DNA of 64,000 nucleotides from JAXLVB01 sp046329195 (GCA_046329195.1 JAXLVB010000001.1:1674001-1738000), one strand, 5' to 3'; positions 33,360 through 42,253 are shown, numbered from the stretch's first letter. Notes: generated by a model not told the origin, from the letters alone. Translations and numbers: made by a program.

Positions 33360-34459
33360 GAGGTATTTTTTTATTGATGGTTTTTTTATGGAATACCGAG
33401 TGCCTGGCTCAACGCCCCGATAGTTTGCCCCGGCTGTTGCTGCTTTGGGCCGAACGAGATACCTCGCTCACCAAGCTAGAAACACAATACACATTGGCTG
33501 AGCTCGAAAAAATCCAATATGCCAAAGATAATGCCGAACTCCAACAGAAGACTCTCCAAAAAGAACTCGAAAATCAGAAACTCAAGACCTATAGCCTACA
33601 GCAAAGGCTTTTGAATGAGTACTTGAAGTCAGAAACCGAACACAAACAAACTGAAGCCTTGCGCAAGCAAGTAAGCCAAAGCCAGCGAATCAGGCAGTTG
33701 CAGGTTCAACAACTAAACCAACAGGTTATCTTACAAGATCGTACTCGCAATTTTTTGGTGGCTACCGTAGCCTTGTTAGTGTTGCTCATAGGAGCTTCAC
33801 TATGGTATAACCGAAAGTTGTTTCGCAAAAACAAAGAGATACAAGACGCACTCCTCAAAGGCCAAACCATAGAACGCCGCCGAGTAGCTGCCGATTTGCA
33901 TGACAACCTCGGCGGTATGATGTCGGCTATTCAGTATAGCATTGAAGCAATGGATACTTCTGAATTATCGCCAAAAGAAAAGGAAGTGTACCAAAGTGTG
34001 CTTACTATGACCCAAGATGCGTACAAAGAAATACGCTTGTTGTCGCACAACCTTCAACCCGATGAGTTAGAGCGCTTCGGGCTTTTAGAAGCCTTACGGC
34101 GGCTGGTAAACAAACTCAATAAAAGCCAAAAGGTGTATTTTGAGTTAAAAAACTACCAGCCTTTGCCTAAATTACCCAAAGAGTTGGAGTTTAACTTGTA
34201 TTCGATATGCTTGGAATTATCTAGCAACATCATGAAGCATTCGGGAGCTACCGAAGCAGTCATGGAAGTATCATACAAGAACGCAAAAGTTCAACTTTTG
34301 GTAGTTGACAATGGCAAGGGGTATATTCCCAACAATACCTCTGACGGTATGGGGATGCGTACTATTCAAGAACGTGTTCAACAATTAGGTGGAACACTCA
34401 AAATACAATCTGAACCCGATGAAGGTACCCTGTTCAGAGTATCAGTACCTACAGTGTAA
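33356..34459 (+). CDS. NarX-class histidine kinase (HisKA_3), copy 1
   Basis: This 367-residue protein has a signal peptide ending ECLAQ, a periplasmic coiled coil (LAELEKIQYAKDNAELQQKTLQKELENQKLK...; about 40-120), a membrane helix (FLVATVALLVLLIGASLWY, about 135-153), then a HisKA_3 domain with His182 in ERRRVAADLHDNLGGMMSAI, and an HATPase with VVDNGKGYIPN and GMGMRTIQERVQQLGG. HisKA_3 kinases pair with NarL/FixJ-type response regulators, and one is encoded convergently 1.1 kb downstream. The N-terminal coiled coil is homologous to that of the kinase at 28.9 kb although the kinase class differs, so the sensor has been combined with two kinase types. Confidence 0.92.
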   Translation: MRGIFLLMVFLWNTECLAQRPDSLPRLLLLWAERDTSLTKLETQYTLAELEKIQYAKDNAELQQKTLQKELENQKLKTYSLQQRLLNEYLKSETEHKQTEALRKQVSQSQRIRQLQVQQLNQQVILQDRTRNFLVATVALLVLLIGASLWYNRKLFRKNKEIQDALLKGQTIERRRVAADLHDNLGGMMSAIQYSIEAMDTSELSPKEKEVYQSVLTMTQDAYKEIRLLSHNLQPDELERFGLLEALRRLVNKLNKSQKVYFELKNYQPLPKLPKELEFNLYSICLELSSNIMKHSGATEAVMEVSYKNAKVQLLVVDNGKGYIPNNTSDGMGMRTIQERVQQLGGTLKIQSEPDEGTLFRVSVPTV

Positions 34460-34495
34460 CGACTTTTGCCCTTGACCAAATTATCTTTCCAAACA

Positions 34496-35587
34496 ATGAA
34501 AGGCGCTATCATACTGATGGTTTTTGGAGTTGGTGCGTCCTGTTTAGCTCAACAGGCTGACACCCTACGTCGGTCGGTTTTATGGTTTGAGCGAGATACC
34601 TCATTGGCCAAGCTCGAAAATCAGTACATCATTGCAGAACTTGAAAAAATCCAATATGCTAAAGATAATGCGCTGCTCAAACAGAAAGCACTTCAAAAAG
34701 AGCTCGAAAACCAGAAATTAAAAACCGCAGGCTTGCAGCAAACGCTGCTGAACGAGCAATTTAAAGCCGAAGTGACTCAACACAAAACGGCTCAAGAGCA
34801 ACAAATCAAGCAGTTACAAATTCAGCAGCTAAACCAACAGGTTGTCTTACAAGACCGAACCCGTAATTTTTTGATGGCTACGGTCGGGCTGTTGCTGTTG
34901 CTGGTTGGGGCGTCGTTTTGGTATAACCGCAGGCTGTTTCGCAAAAACAAAGAAATACAAGAAGCCTTGCTGAAAGGTCAGAAAATAGAACGACGCCGAG
35001 TAGCCGCTGATTTGCACGACAACTTAGGCGGTATGATGTCGGCCATTCGACTGAGCATTGAAGCAATGGACGTGTCAGAGCTCTCGCCCAAAGAAAAAGA
35101 GGTGTACCAAAATGTACTGACCATGACCAAACAAGCTTATAACGAAGTGCGTCTGCTGTCGCACAACCTACAACCCGAAGAGCTAGAGAAATTTGGATTG
35201 GTAGAAGCACTATATCGCTTGATAGGCAAGCTCAACACTAGTCAAAAGATTCATTTCGAACTGAAAAGCAGTCCTTTGCCAAGGCTACACAAAGAACTCG
35301 AATTTAACTTATATTCGATTTGCTTAGAGTTATCCAATAACATTGTGAAGCACTCGGGAGCCACCGAGGCCATGTTTGAACTCCTGCTTAAAGCCACGCA
35401 GATTCAACTTTTTGTTACTGACAATGGCAAAGGCTTTATCCCTAACAATACCTCTGACGGCATAGGGATGCGCAATATCCAAGAACGTACCGAGCAGCTA
35501 GGAGGTATCCTCAAAATTCATTCTGAACCCAACGAAGGAACTCTTTTTAGCTTTTACGTCCCCGTCAATCCACCAGCCCATTCTTGA
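34496..35587 (+). CDS. NarX-class histidine kinase (HisKA_3), copy 2
   Basis: This protein has 363 residues from MKGAIILMVFGVGASCLAQ; a TTG 30 nt upstream is in frame but the signal peptide starts at the ATG. It is a close paralogue of the preceding kinase over its whole length: coiled coil (LENQYIIAELEKIQYAKDN), membrane helix (FLMATVGLLLLLVGASFWY), phosphoacceptor His174 in ERRRVAADLHDNLGGMMSAI, ATPase motifs VTDNGKGFIPN and GIGMRNIQERTEQLGG. The 3' end overlaps the 3' end of the response regulator gene by 23 nt on opposite strands. Two nearly equal kinases for one regulator suggest heterodimers or two inputs. Confidence 0.92.
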   Translation: MKGAIILMVFGVGASCLAQQADTLRRSVLWFERDTSLAKLENQYIIAELEKIQYAKDNALLKQKALQKELENQKLKTAGLQQTLLNEQFKAEVTQHKTAQEQQIKQLQIQQLNQQVVLQDRTRNFLMATVGLLLLLVGASFWYNRRLFRKNKEIQEALLKGQKIERRRVAADLHDNLGGMMSAIRLSIEAMDVSELSPKEKEVYQNVLTMTKQAYNEVRLLSHNLQPEELEKFGLVEALYRLIGKLNTSQKIHFELKSSPLPRLHKELEFNLYSICLELSNNIVKHSGATEAMFELLLKATQIQLFVTDNGKGFIPNNTSDGIGMRNIQERTEQLGGILKIHSEPNEGTLFSFYVPVNPPAHS

Positions 35588-36203
35588 GGGCAAACTTAAT
35601 CAGCCCCAGCGAGTTTTTAGCGTTGAGTTTCTTGAAGAGATTTTTGCGATGCGACTCTACGGTGTTGAGGCTAATAAACAGCTTATCAGCAATTTGGGTA
35701 CTGCTGTATTCTTGAGCAATGAGCCGAAGAATTTCGATTTCACGACTAGTCAACGAATGCAGTAACTCGGGCCCTTCGTCGGCTGGTATAGCCTGACGAT
35801 ACAATTCTCTGAGCGCCATCTCGCTCAAATACCGATGCCCCATCGCCACCGTTCGGAGGGCTTTTTCAAGTTCTTCTTTTCCAGCACTTTTCAACACATA
35901 GCCTGTTACACCAGCTTGTAAGGCTTCCCGAATGTGCGGTGCATCCTCAGCCATAGTCAACATGAGTACCTTGGTTTGAGGAAACCGTAGGCGGATGTGT
36001 AGTGCCATTTCTACGCCGTTCATCTGAGGCATGTGCAAGTCAGACAGTACAATGTCAACCTCATGTTGTTCTAAAAAATTAAGCGCTTGCCTACCGTCAG
36101 TTGCATGACCAACCACAATAATCCCTTCGATGTTTGAAAGCAGTAAACTCAAACTATCGGCGAAAATCTTGTGGTCGTCGGCAAGTAAAACATGAATCGG
36201 CAT
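35565..36203 (-). CDS. NarL/FixJ-family response regulator
   Basis: This 212-residue protein has a receiver domain with acidic pair D9-D10, phosphoacceptor D55 in DIVLSDLHMPQMNG and Lys in GYVLKSAGKEE. The C-terminal LuxR HTH (about 145-205) is LTSREIEILRLIAQEYSSTQIADKLFISLNTVESHRKNLFKKLNAKN. It is the expected partner of the two HisKA_3 kinases, with which it is convergent and overlapping. Its HTH resembles the stand-alone HTH protein at 23.2-23.4 kb, suggesting that both act on the operator near 23.5 kb. It is transcribed from the other strand, so it is not in the kinase operon. Confidence 0.93.
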   Translation of the reverse strand: MPIHVLLADDHKIFADSLSLLLSNIEGIIVVGHATDGRQALNFLEQHEVDIVLSDLHMPQMNGVEMALHIRLRFPQTKVLMLTMAEDAPHIREALQAGVTGYVLKSAGKEELEKALRTVAMGHRYLSEMALRELYRQAIPADEGPELLHSLTSREIEILRLIAQEYSSTQIADKLFISLNTVESHRKNLFKKLNAKNSLGLIKFALKNGLVD

Positions 36204-36288
36204 AGAGGGTAGTTATCACCAGCTGTCCAAGATAGATAAATGATATGTACGATTATAACGAAACCTTTGATTTTTAGGGAACGGTCAC

Positions 36289-38997
36289 CTAATCGTCGTC
36301 GTCATCCTCTTCGTCTTTGCCTGCAAACTTTTTGGGGTATTTGGCACGACCTTTGGCCGCAAACCACAAGATTCGGTTCATCACGTCGTCGTGGCCGCTA
36401 TCAATCAAGTCAAACTCTGGCCGAAGCGACAACTCAGCAAAGTGCTTCTCACGCCCGTTGAGTAGCGAAAGACCCGGGTTGATTTTATCGAGCGGGGTGA
36501 TGTTTTTTTCGGATTTGTACTGATAGTCAATGGCTTGGTTTGTGAAGCAGTCGAACATGGGCAAGGCGGTAGCATCAATCACATTCATGGGTGGGAGCCC
36601 CAAAATCTGCTCAATGGTACGTACCATCGAAGTCTGATTGTAGTTGGTCGAAACCTTGCGTTGCAAACGGCTATACGGGCTAATCACCTGTCCCGTAGTA
36701 CGGTAGGCCGACACGTGGTCCCAGCCCGCCTGCGAGTCGTCTTCGGTAACAAAAATGACCGTGTTTTTCCAAAACTTACTCTTGGCAATGGCTTCTACGA
36801 TTCGGCCTAGCGCTAGGTCATTGTCGGCTACCATGGATTCGGGCCGAGGAAAACCCGGACGGGTACCTACGGTATGGTCCACCGAAAGCGCCATTATAAT
36901 GAGTTGTGGCCATTGGTCGCCGGGCATTTTTTCGTATTCTTCCAGCTCTTTGATGAATGCCGACGCCCTGATTTGGTCAGGGATTTTCATGTCATCGGAG
37001 CCAGGGAAGTTTTGCGACAACAACGGCAATACGCTCGAAATGGTAGTGGTATTATGAAACTCAAACGGCTTGTTGGCTAGGTAGTTGTTGTAATGATCGG
37101 TCCAGCTTAGTTTGGTGTCGTAGTGGGGCTGACAAACTTCACCGTAGATGCGTACGCTCTTACCGTGGTTGCGGGCGTTGTCCCACAAAAAACCATTTTT
37201 ATGATACACCAGCGCATCTTCTTGTACGTGCGGATAGCTGCGAAACCAACTGCGTACATTTTTCTCTACGTAGTCGCTTACCATAGCGGCATCGGTCCAT
37301 TGATGACCTTCGGCGGAGCATTTGCCCGACACATAGTAGTTGTCCATCAGGACGAACTCTTTAGCCAGTTTGTGCTGGTTGGGCGTGACGTCTTTGCCAA
37401 AGATACAAAGCGATTTGTCGCCATCGCCTTCTTCGATGTCGCCAAATACTTGGTCGTAGGTGCGGTTTTCTTTGATGATATACACCACGTGCTTAAATAC
37501 CGACGGCTCGCCAATGCGCTCTGGTACGGGCACAGGCTCTACTTTGCGGCGAGGCAATAAGCGGGCGATTTCGGCCCTAAAGCTTAGATTTTGTTCTTTT
37601 ACCTGTTGCGTATAATTGCTCAATTGCTCTGCTGAGGGCACAGGGATAATGGATAGGGTGGCTCGTTGGCGGTGCGAATTGTAAGCACCTTTTTCGTTGC
37701 GTTTCTCATCACCTGGCACCTCTTTGGTGCTGATACGAGCACCCTCGCCTTCGAGGTTCGAGACGTAGAGGTTTTGGTTATCTATTGCAATACCAGCAGG
37801 ATAGGCTTCGGTCGGAATGAAGCCTTGTAGGGCACTGGCACCTGTACCGTTTTTACTTGATTTTTCGCCTAATTTTATCACAGCCAGCGCATTATCTAAT
37901 CCGTTGGCTACGTACAAAGTCTGTTCGTCGGGACTCAAGGCAAGGGCATTAGGGGTGTCGCCCAGAAAGCCCAAGTTGCCAGCAAGGAGCTGAACCCCAA
38001 TGGTTTCGGTTACTTTGAAGGTATTAGCCGATACAACCGATACATTGTCACTATTGCCATTGGCTACATACACCCACGACTGACTTGCATCTGTCACAAG
38101 GTCGTTGGGGTGCAGACCCACCGCAATTTCGGTGAGCAATTTGCCAGAACTCAGCTCAAACACACCTACCGAACCTTGACTGGTCGCACCTGTGTTGGGG
38201 TTGACAAACGCCTGACCATAAGGTACTCCAGCGGTTTCTTGAGTGGTCATTTTGGAAGGCATAGGGCCACCCCAATTGCTCACAAAAGCTTTGTCTTTGA
38301 CCAAAACAATGCCATAAGGTGCCACACCTGTAGGGACTTTCCAGACTACAGCTTGGGTTTGTAAGTCAATCTTAACCAGTTGATTATTACCGTTCAATAC
38401 GACGTAAAGATACTCTTTGCCTTGCTCTGTTTGAATGGCTACCTCGTTGGGCAGAGCCAAAGGTGACTCACCTTCGGGTACAAACGCATGAGAGCGCACA
38501 ATGCTAAGTTGGTCGTTGGTCCAGACGGCTTCTAGTACCACTGAGGTTTTCTTAGTGGTGTTGGCTGCACTCCAAAAAAAACGAACTTGATGTTGGGTAG
38601 TGACTACCTGAATCCCCGAATAGGTACTTGTAAATCCACTATAAGTTGGGTCCTGTTTGTAGGCCCAACGAGCCAAGATTTTCTGCTTTTCTGTATCAAC
38701 AACGGCAATACCATAGCGGTCTTCTACTACCAGATTCGGTGAATTCGGAATGCGCTGGAGGTCTAACGTGTGGTTTTCGAGGTCCACATCGCCATAGCGA
38801 AGCACTGTACCAGCAGGGTTAATGATACGGTTGTAAGGCATCAACAAGGGCAACGTATTACGATTGAGGGTACTGTCGTCGTAGGCAATGCGTGGATTAA
38901 CCACCGTAACGGTTTGGTAGCCTTGCTGGGTAGTTTTGCAAGCACCTAAGGCACTCATTAGTGCAATGAGCCAATAGCGGTAGCTGTTTTTAGTCAT
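36289..38997 (-). CDS. YncE-like propeller / alkaline phosphatase superfamily lipoprotein
   Basis: This 902-residue protein has a lipobox at the N-terminus (LMSALGAC). The first ~450 residues are a YVTN-type seven-bladed propeller (APYGIVLVKDKAFVSNWGG, LHPNDLVTDASQSWVYVANGNSDNVSVV, SPDEQTLYVANGLDNALAVI). The second half is a phosphoesterase of the PF04185/alkaline phosphatase superfamily: HVVYIIKENRTYDQVFGDI at ~505-523, then DNYYVSGKCSAEGHQWTDAAM, SVDHTVGTRPGFPRP and VIFVTEDDSQAGWDHVSAYR. Proteins of this build are usually annotated as bifunctional YncE/alkaline phosphatase family; substrate unknown. The end is extremely acidic (DEEDDDDD). Confidence 0.9.
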   Translation of the reverse strand: MTKNSYRYWLIALMSALGACKTTQQGYQTVTVVNPRIAYDDSTLNRNTLPLLMPYNRIINPAGTVLRYGDVDLENHTLDLQRIPNSPNLVVEDRYGIAVVDTEKQKILARWAYKQDPTYSGFTSTYSGIQVVTTQHQVRFFWSAANTTKKTSVVLEAVWTNDQLSIVRSHAFVPEGESPLALPNEVAIQTEQGKEYLYVVLNGNNQLVKIDLQTQAVVWKVPTGVAPYGIVLVKDKAFVSNWGGPMPSKMTTQETAGVPYGQAFVNPNTGATSQGSVGVFELSSGKLLTEIAVGLHPNDLVTDASQSWVYVANGNSDNVSVVSANTFKVTETIGVQLLAGNLGFLGDTPNALALSPDEQTLYVANGLDNALAVIKLGEKSSKNGTGASALQGFIPTEAYPAGIAIDNQNLYVSNLEGEGARISTKEVPGDEKRNEKGAYNSHRQRATLSIIPVPSAEQLSNYTQQVKEQNLSFRAEIARLLPRRKVEPVPVPERIGEPSVFKHVVYIIKENRTYDQVFGDIEEGDGDKSLCIFGKDVTPNQHKLAKEFVLMDNYYVSGKCSAEGHQWTDAAMVSDYVEKNVRSWFRSYPHVQEDALVYHKNGFLWDNARNHGKSVRIYGEVCQPHYDTKLSWTDHYNNYLANKPFEFHNTTTISSVLPLLSQNFPGSDDMKIPDQIRASAFIKELEEYEKMPGDQWPQLIIMALSVDHTVGTRPGFPRPESMVADNDLALGRIVEAIAKSKFWKNTVIFVTEDDSQAGWDHVSAYRTTGQVISPYSRLQRKVSTNYNQTSMVRTIEQILGLPPMNVIDATALPMFDCFTNQAIDYQYKSEKNITPLDKINPGLSLLNGREKHFAELSLRPEFDLIDSGHDDVMNRILWFAAKGRAKYPKKFAGKDEEDDDDD

Positions 38998-39094
38998 TAT
39001 CTTGATACCGAAATGAAGTTTTACTACACGAAGTTATCAGGATAATACGAGCTTTCTGTCATCCGAACGTAAATATTCTGTGAATTGTGAAGCG

Positions 39095-39150
39095 AAAAGA
39101 AAGCCGTTCCACTTCTATGAGTCGTCGTCATATTATGAAGTGGAGCGGCT
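39095..39150 (-). terminator. intrinsic terminator of the MerR-type gene
   Basis: AGCCGTTCCACTTC (39102-39115) pairs with GAAGTGGAGCGGCT (39137-39150), one G-U pair, followed on the minus strand by TTTCTTTT. It starts 20 nt after the stop. CGTTCCACTTCTAT is identical to the terminator at 10913-10964. Confidence 0.7.
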
Positions 39151-39170
39151 ATACTTTCCCACAGAGGGGG

Positions 39171-39938
39171 CTAAACCAACTGTGTATCTGCAAAATAACT
39201 CATGGCTTTGCTCAAAAACACCGCAAAGGTTGGGTTAGGCGTACCATTAGTGGTCGTAAAACGCTCGTCAGAAACATACAACTGCCCTAATCCTTTGTAA
39301 GCTTCGGTTTGTGGGTCGGCTAGGTGGGCAGTTCCCCAAAACTGCCGAATGTTTTGATAGTGCTGAGCAATCTGCTCTTGTACTTCGGTACTCGTAGGGT
39401 CTTGGTGTATCAAGGCCAGTAGGGCTTGTGTAATGGCCTTTTGCTCGGCTTTAAGCTGCTCAAACCCAGCTTTTCCTAACGAGCGTAAGTGGTTTTCAGA
39501 GCGCTGAATCGTTTCTTGACCGTACTCCTCAATGGCCTTTTGGCGGTAGGTAGTACCCATTTCTTTGGGCAGTCCTTTGTATAGTTCTTCGGGTGTCATG
39601 ATGATTTCTCCTTTTAGATTAGCAATGGTCTTCTCAATGGTAAGCACCAAGGTAGCTAGTCGGTCTTGACGGGCTTGCAGGGCAACTTTGTGATTTTCAA
39701 GTGCTTGAAATACATCAAACGTAGGGTTGTCGAGAATCTGGCAGATGGCTTGAAGCGAGAAGTCAAGCTCTTTGTAAAACAGAATCTGCTGAAGCCGTAA
39801 CAACTCTTTCTCGCCATAGAGTCGGTACTTGGCTTCTGTCCTAACCGAAGGTTTGAGCAGCCCTATCTCATCGTAAAGGTGAAGTGTGCGCACACTCACC
39901 CCTGCCAGTTTTGCCAGTTTTTTGACCGAATAGTACAT
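39171..39938 (-). CDS. MerR family regulator with TipAS ligand-binding domain
   Basis: This 255-residue protein has an N-terminal MerR winged helix (YYSVKKLAKLAGVSVRTLHLYDEIGLLKPSVRTEAKYRLY, residues 2-41), a dimerisation helix (about 75-110) and a C-terminal TipAS domain (about 115-250) with YRQKAIEEYGQETI and Y-rich helices. TipA-type regulators bind thiopeptide-like or other drugs and twist promoters with over-long spacers. A promoter with a 22-nt spacer and internal dyad lies directly upstream, pointing to autoregulation. No drug-export gene is adjacent; the divergent neighbour is not plus-strand coding. Confidence 0.9.
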   Translation of the reverse strand: MYYSVKKLAKLAGVSVRTLHLYDEIGLLKPSVRTEAKYRLYGEKELLRLQQILFYKELDFSLQAICQILDNPTFDVFQALENHKVALQARQDRLATLVLTIEKTIANLKGEIIMTPEELYKGLPKEMGTTYRQKAIEEYGQETIQRSENHLRSLGKAGFEQLKAEQKAITQALLALIHQDPTSTEVQEQIAQHYQNIRQFWGTAHLADPQTEAYKGLGQLYVSDERFTTTNGTPNPTFAVFLSKAMSYFADTQLV

Positions 39939-39967
39939 CGTTATACCCTATCATTGAATAGACGCTC

Positions 39968-40000
39968 CAAAAGTAGGCTATGACGTAAGGTGAGAGTCAA
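39968..40000 (-). promoter_or_regulatory. long-spacer promoter with dyad, MerR-type autoregulation site
   Basis: Minus-strand reading: TTG (40000-39998), 22 nt, TACTTTTG (39975-39968). The spacer holds CTCTCAC-N5-GTCATAG (39996-39978), an imperfect dyad CTnTnAC/GTnAnAG centred between the boxes as in MerR-controlled promoters. Transcript start would be about 25 nt before the ATG. Confidence 0.5.
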
Positions 40001-40124
40001 GTGTTTTTTCAATTATTTTTCTAAAATGCCCCAATTTTAACTAATAATAGGCAAATAATTTGATGGGGTTTAATGGTTAAGTGGTTGATTATCAGAAATA
40101 TGATTCGTTGTTTGGTAGGTTTTT

Positions 40125-40247
40125 CTGATTGCTGGACACCAAATAAATTGGCCCTGATTGGGCGTAAGCCATACGCCCCAACGGCCTAGTTCAAGTACCT
40201 TCGCTTGAGCCTTCCGTATGTGTAGCCTTCGTTGTGTCCAGCAATCA
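40125..40247. repeat. MITE-like element with 14-bp inverted ends
   Basis: TGATTGCTGGACAC (from 40126) and GTGTCCAGCAATCA (ending about 40246) enclose ~95 nt with further internal dyads (GGGCGTAAGCCATACGCCC near 40158-40176). It sits in the 317-nt gap between MerR-type and fucosidase genes; no coding frame is seen there. Right-arm coordinates may be off by 1. Confidence 0.5.
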
Positions 40248-40255
40248 GTAGGTTT

Positions 40256-41638
40256 TTATTTGGCACCATCTAAGGTACTTTGGGTACTTTTGGGCGTGGT
40301 TCCTTTGCGAAACTTGGCTCCTTCAATCCTCAGTACCACGGCATTGGGCCAGCGATTGTTGGTATAAAACCGCTGTCCGTTCACTGCACTGACTACCAGA
40401 CCCAGCGGTGTGGGGGCGAGGTATGTGTTGGCATCAAAGCCCTGTTTGTACTCAACGAGTTCGGCTCTATAACCTAATATGCTTACTTTGGTTTGGTCAG
40501 AACCTTCCAAATGAGTAAGGACAAAGGTTTTTCGTTCGCCGTATTTCCAATCGTCGGGGCTATTGCGGGTTACATAGGCGTAGATGTATCGCTCGTCGTT
40601 TGACTGCGTGTACCAAACGTTATCTTCTCGAATAATCGGTAAGGGCTTGACCTTGTGGATGGCTTCAGCATTGGCAAAATTCCACAGGGCAATTTCTTGC
40701 AAAAGCGCCTCTTGTTCTGCCTGAATCTCGCCGTTGGGTTTGGGGCCAATGTTTAGCAAAAAATTCCCGCCCTTAGCTCGTATTTCAATGAGCATATTGA
40801 TGACTTGCGTACCTGTTTTGTGTGGGTCGTTGGTGGGTTTGTATCCCCAATCGGTGCCCATCGTGTAGCAGGCTTCCCAAGGGCGAGGCAGCGGCTCGTT
40901 GGGGGTGGTTTGCTCGGGCGTGTTCATTAAGTCTCTGGTGATGACCAGATTGGGTTGCAACGACCAAGCGTATTCTCGAAGACCATCGCCAGGGCCGTCA
41001 ATAAACAAGATGTCAATGGCACCGTACTGAGTGAGTAGTTCTTTGAGTTGGCGTTTGTCGTAATCCATCAGGGCTGGGTTATTGGCAGGGTAGTGCTTCG
41101 GATGCTGCAAGCGCCCGATAGGAATGTGATTTTTGTGCAAAAACTGAAAATCTTCGGGCGAAAAATAAAACCCAATGGCAATGCCTTCTTGCCGAAACGC
41201 CTCTACAATCTCCTTGGTAATATCTCGCTTGAAGGGGGTGTTCATAACGCCGAAAGGAGTGGTTTGGGTATTCCACATACAAAAACCAGCATGGTGCTTG
41301 GTCGTGAAAACGACGTATTTCATACCAGCCAGCTTGGCTTGTTTGGCCCAATGACTGGGATTAAACGACACAGGGTTAAAATACTGGGGCAGCTCGTTGA
41401 GGTATTTCTCGACATACTCGTCCGACGCACCCGCCAACGAATGGCTGATGACAGCTCCAAGACTTACGTCCACGTTCCAGTGGATAAACATGCCAAACCC
41501 TAAGTCTTGAAACCAGGCCACTCGCTCGGGTTTGTTGGTGGTTTGAGGTACTTGGGCATGAAGCGTAAGGGCATAAAATAATGTAAAGAGCCCAACTCCA
41601 AGTCGGAACGGTACAAGAGTGTAAAGGATTTTAGTCAT
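40256..41638 (-). CDS. alpha-L-fucosidase-like glycoside hydrolase family 29
   Basis: This protein has 460 residues from MTKILYTLVPFRLGVGLF; the ATG 12 codons upstream is less likely because the signal peptide starts here and ends near HAQ. GH29 landmarks: WFQDLGFGMFIHWNVDVSLGA, WAKQAKLAGMKYVVFTTKHHAGFCMW, IGFYFSPEDF and YGAIDILFIDGPGDGL, where the Asp of FIDG is in the position of the catalytic nucleophile, then RAKGGNFLLNIGPKPNGEI closing the barrel. A C-terminal beta domain follows. The enzyme would release alpha-L-fucose from glycans in the periplasm. It is a single gene, with no other fucose genes nearby. Confidence 0.9.
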   Translation of the reverse strand: MTKILYTLVPFRLGVGLFTLFYALTLHAQVPQTTNKPERVAWFQDLGFGMFIHWNVDVSLGAVISHSLAGASDEYVEKYLNELPQYFNPVSFNPSHWAKQAKLAGMKYVVFTTKHHAGFCMWNTQTTPFGVMNTPFKRDITKEIVEAFRQEGIAIGFYFSPEDFQFLHKNHIPIGRLQHPKHYPANNPALMDYDKRQLKELLTQYGAIDILFIDGPGDGLREYAWSLQPNLVITRDLMNTPEQTTPNEPLPRPWEACYTMGTDWGYKPTNDPHKTGTQVINMLIEIRAKGGNFLLNIGPKPNGEIQAEQEALLQEIALWNFANAEAIHKVKPLPIIREDNVWYTQSNDERYIYAYVTRNSPDDWKYGERKTFVLTHLEGSDQTKVSILGYRAELVEYKQGFDANTYLAPTPLGLVVSAVNGQRFYTNNRWPNAVVLRIEGAKFRKGTTPKSTQSTLDGAK

Positions 41639-41674
41639 AAAACAGGTAGAGAGTTGATGGTAAAGGAGAGCCAT

Positions 41675-42192
41675 GCGCTCAAGCTGAAGTAAAGGTAGGT
41701 AAAAAGTTGATGAATGATTTGACGGGGATAGTCATCCTACGGATTTTTAGGAGCAAATCAAAATAAAAACTTGGAAGCGAAGCATCATAAACCAATGCAA
41801 TGAGTAACGATGAAAAGGAAATAGGTGTCTTAAAATGACTTCATTTTTATCTCTCCAAAAACGAGCCCTCCGAGCACGAATATTGTTAGGTAGCAAGAAA
41901 TGAAACCTATTAACTTGTAGAATAGTGAAGTAGTAAATTTTCAATATAAACCTTCAAGAACATTGGAGAGGAGAGAAGATTCTGTTTCGTCATTTGAAGT
42001 AAACGATAACCAGTAAGAAATACTCATTTTTAAATTTGGTATTTTTGTAAAAAATAAAAATATAAGTTTGAAAAATGAGATTTTTGAAGAATAAAATTGA
42101 TAAATATGAAAAATGAAGTTTCATTTTTTTAAGAAATACTGAAAAAAAATGAAGAATATTCAAAAATAGGTTAAAAAAACTGCTGAAAAATT
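41675..42192. other. 518-nt AT-rich intergenic block upstream of the nitrate operon
   Basis: No supported gene. The block 42030-42190 is very AT-rich, with repeated AAAAATGA/TTTTTGAA words and a short hairpin around AAAATGAAGTTTCATTTT (42107-42126). A second TAnnTTTG box (TATTTTTG, 42040-42047) is present but far from any start. The region could hold upstream control sites for the nitrate operon or the promoter of the divergent fucosidase gene. Confidence 0.4.
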
Positions 42193-42221
42193 TTGTTATC
42201 AATTCAGGACTTGTACTTTTG
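42193..42221 (+). promoter_or_regulatory. promoter of the nitrate assimilation operon
   Basis: TTG (42193-42195, inside TTTTG), 18 nt, TACTTTTG (42214-42221). The transcript would start near 42228 and have a ~190-nt leader before the porin start. Confidence 0.6.
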
Positions 42222-42253
42222 ATGAAAAATACTCAGTTATTTCACTAAAAACA

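Noticed and set aside
41747..42202. Minus-strand frames in the AT-rich gap before the nitrate operon
   Set aside because: Phe/Ile/Leu/Asn-rich translation products of low-complexity DNA without start context or family motif.
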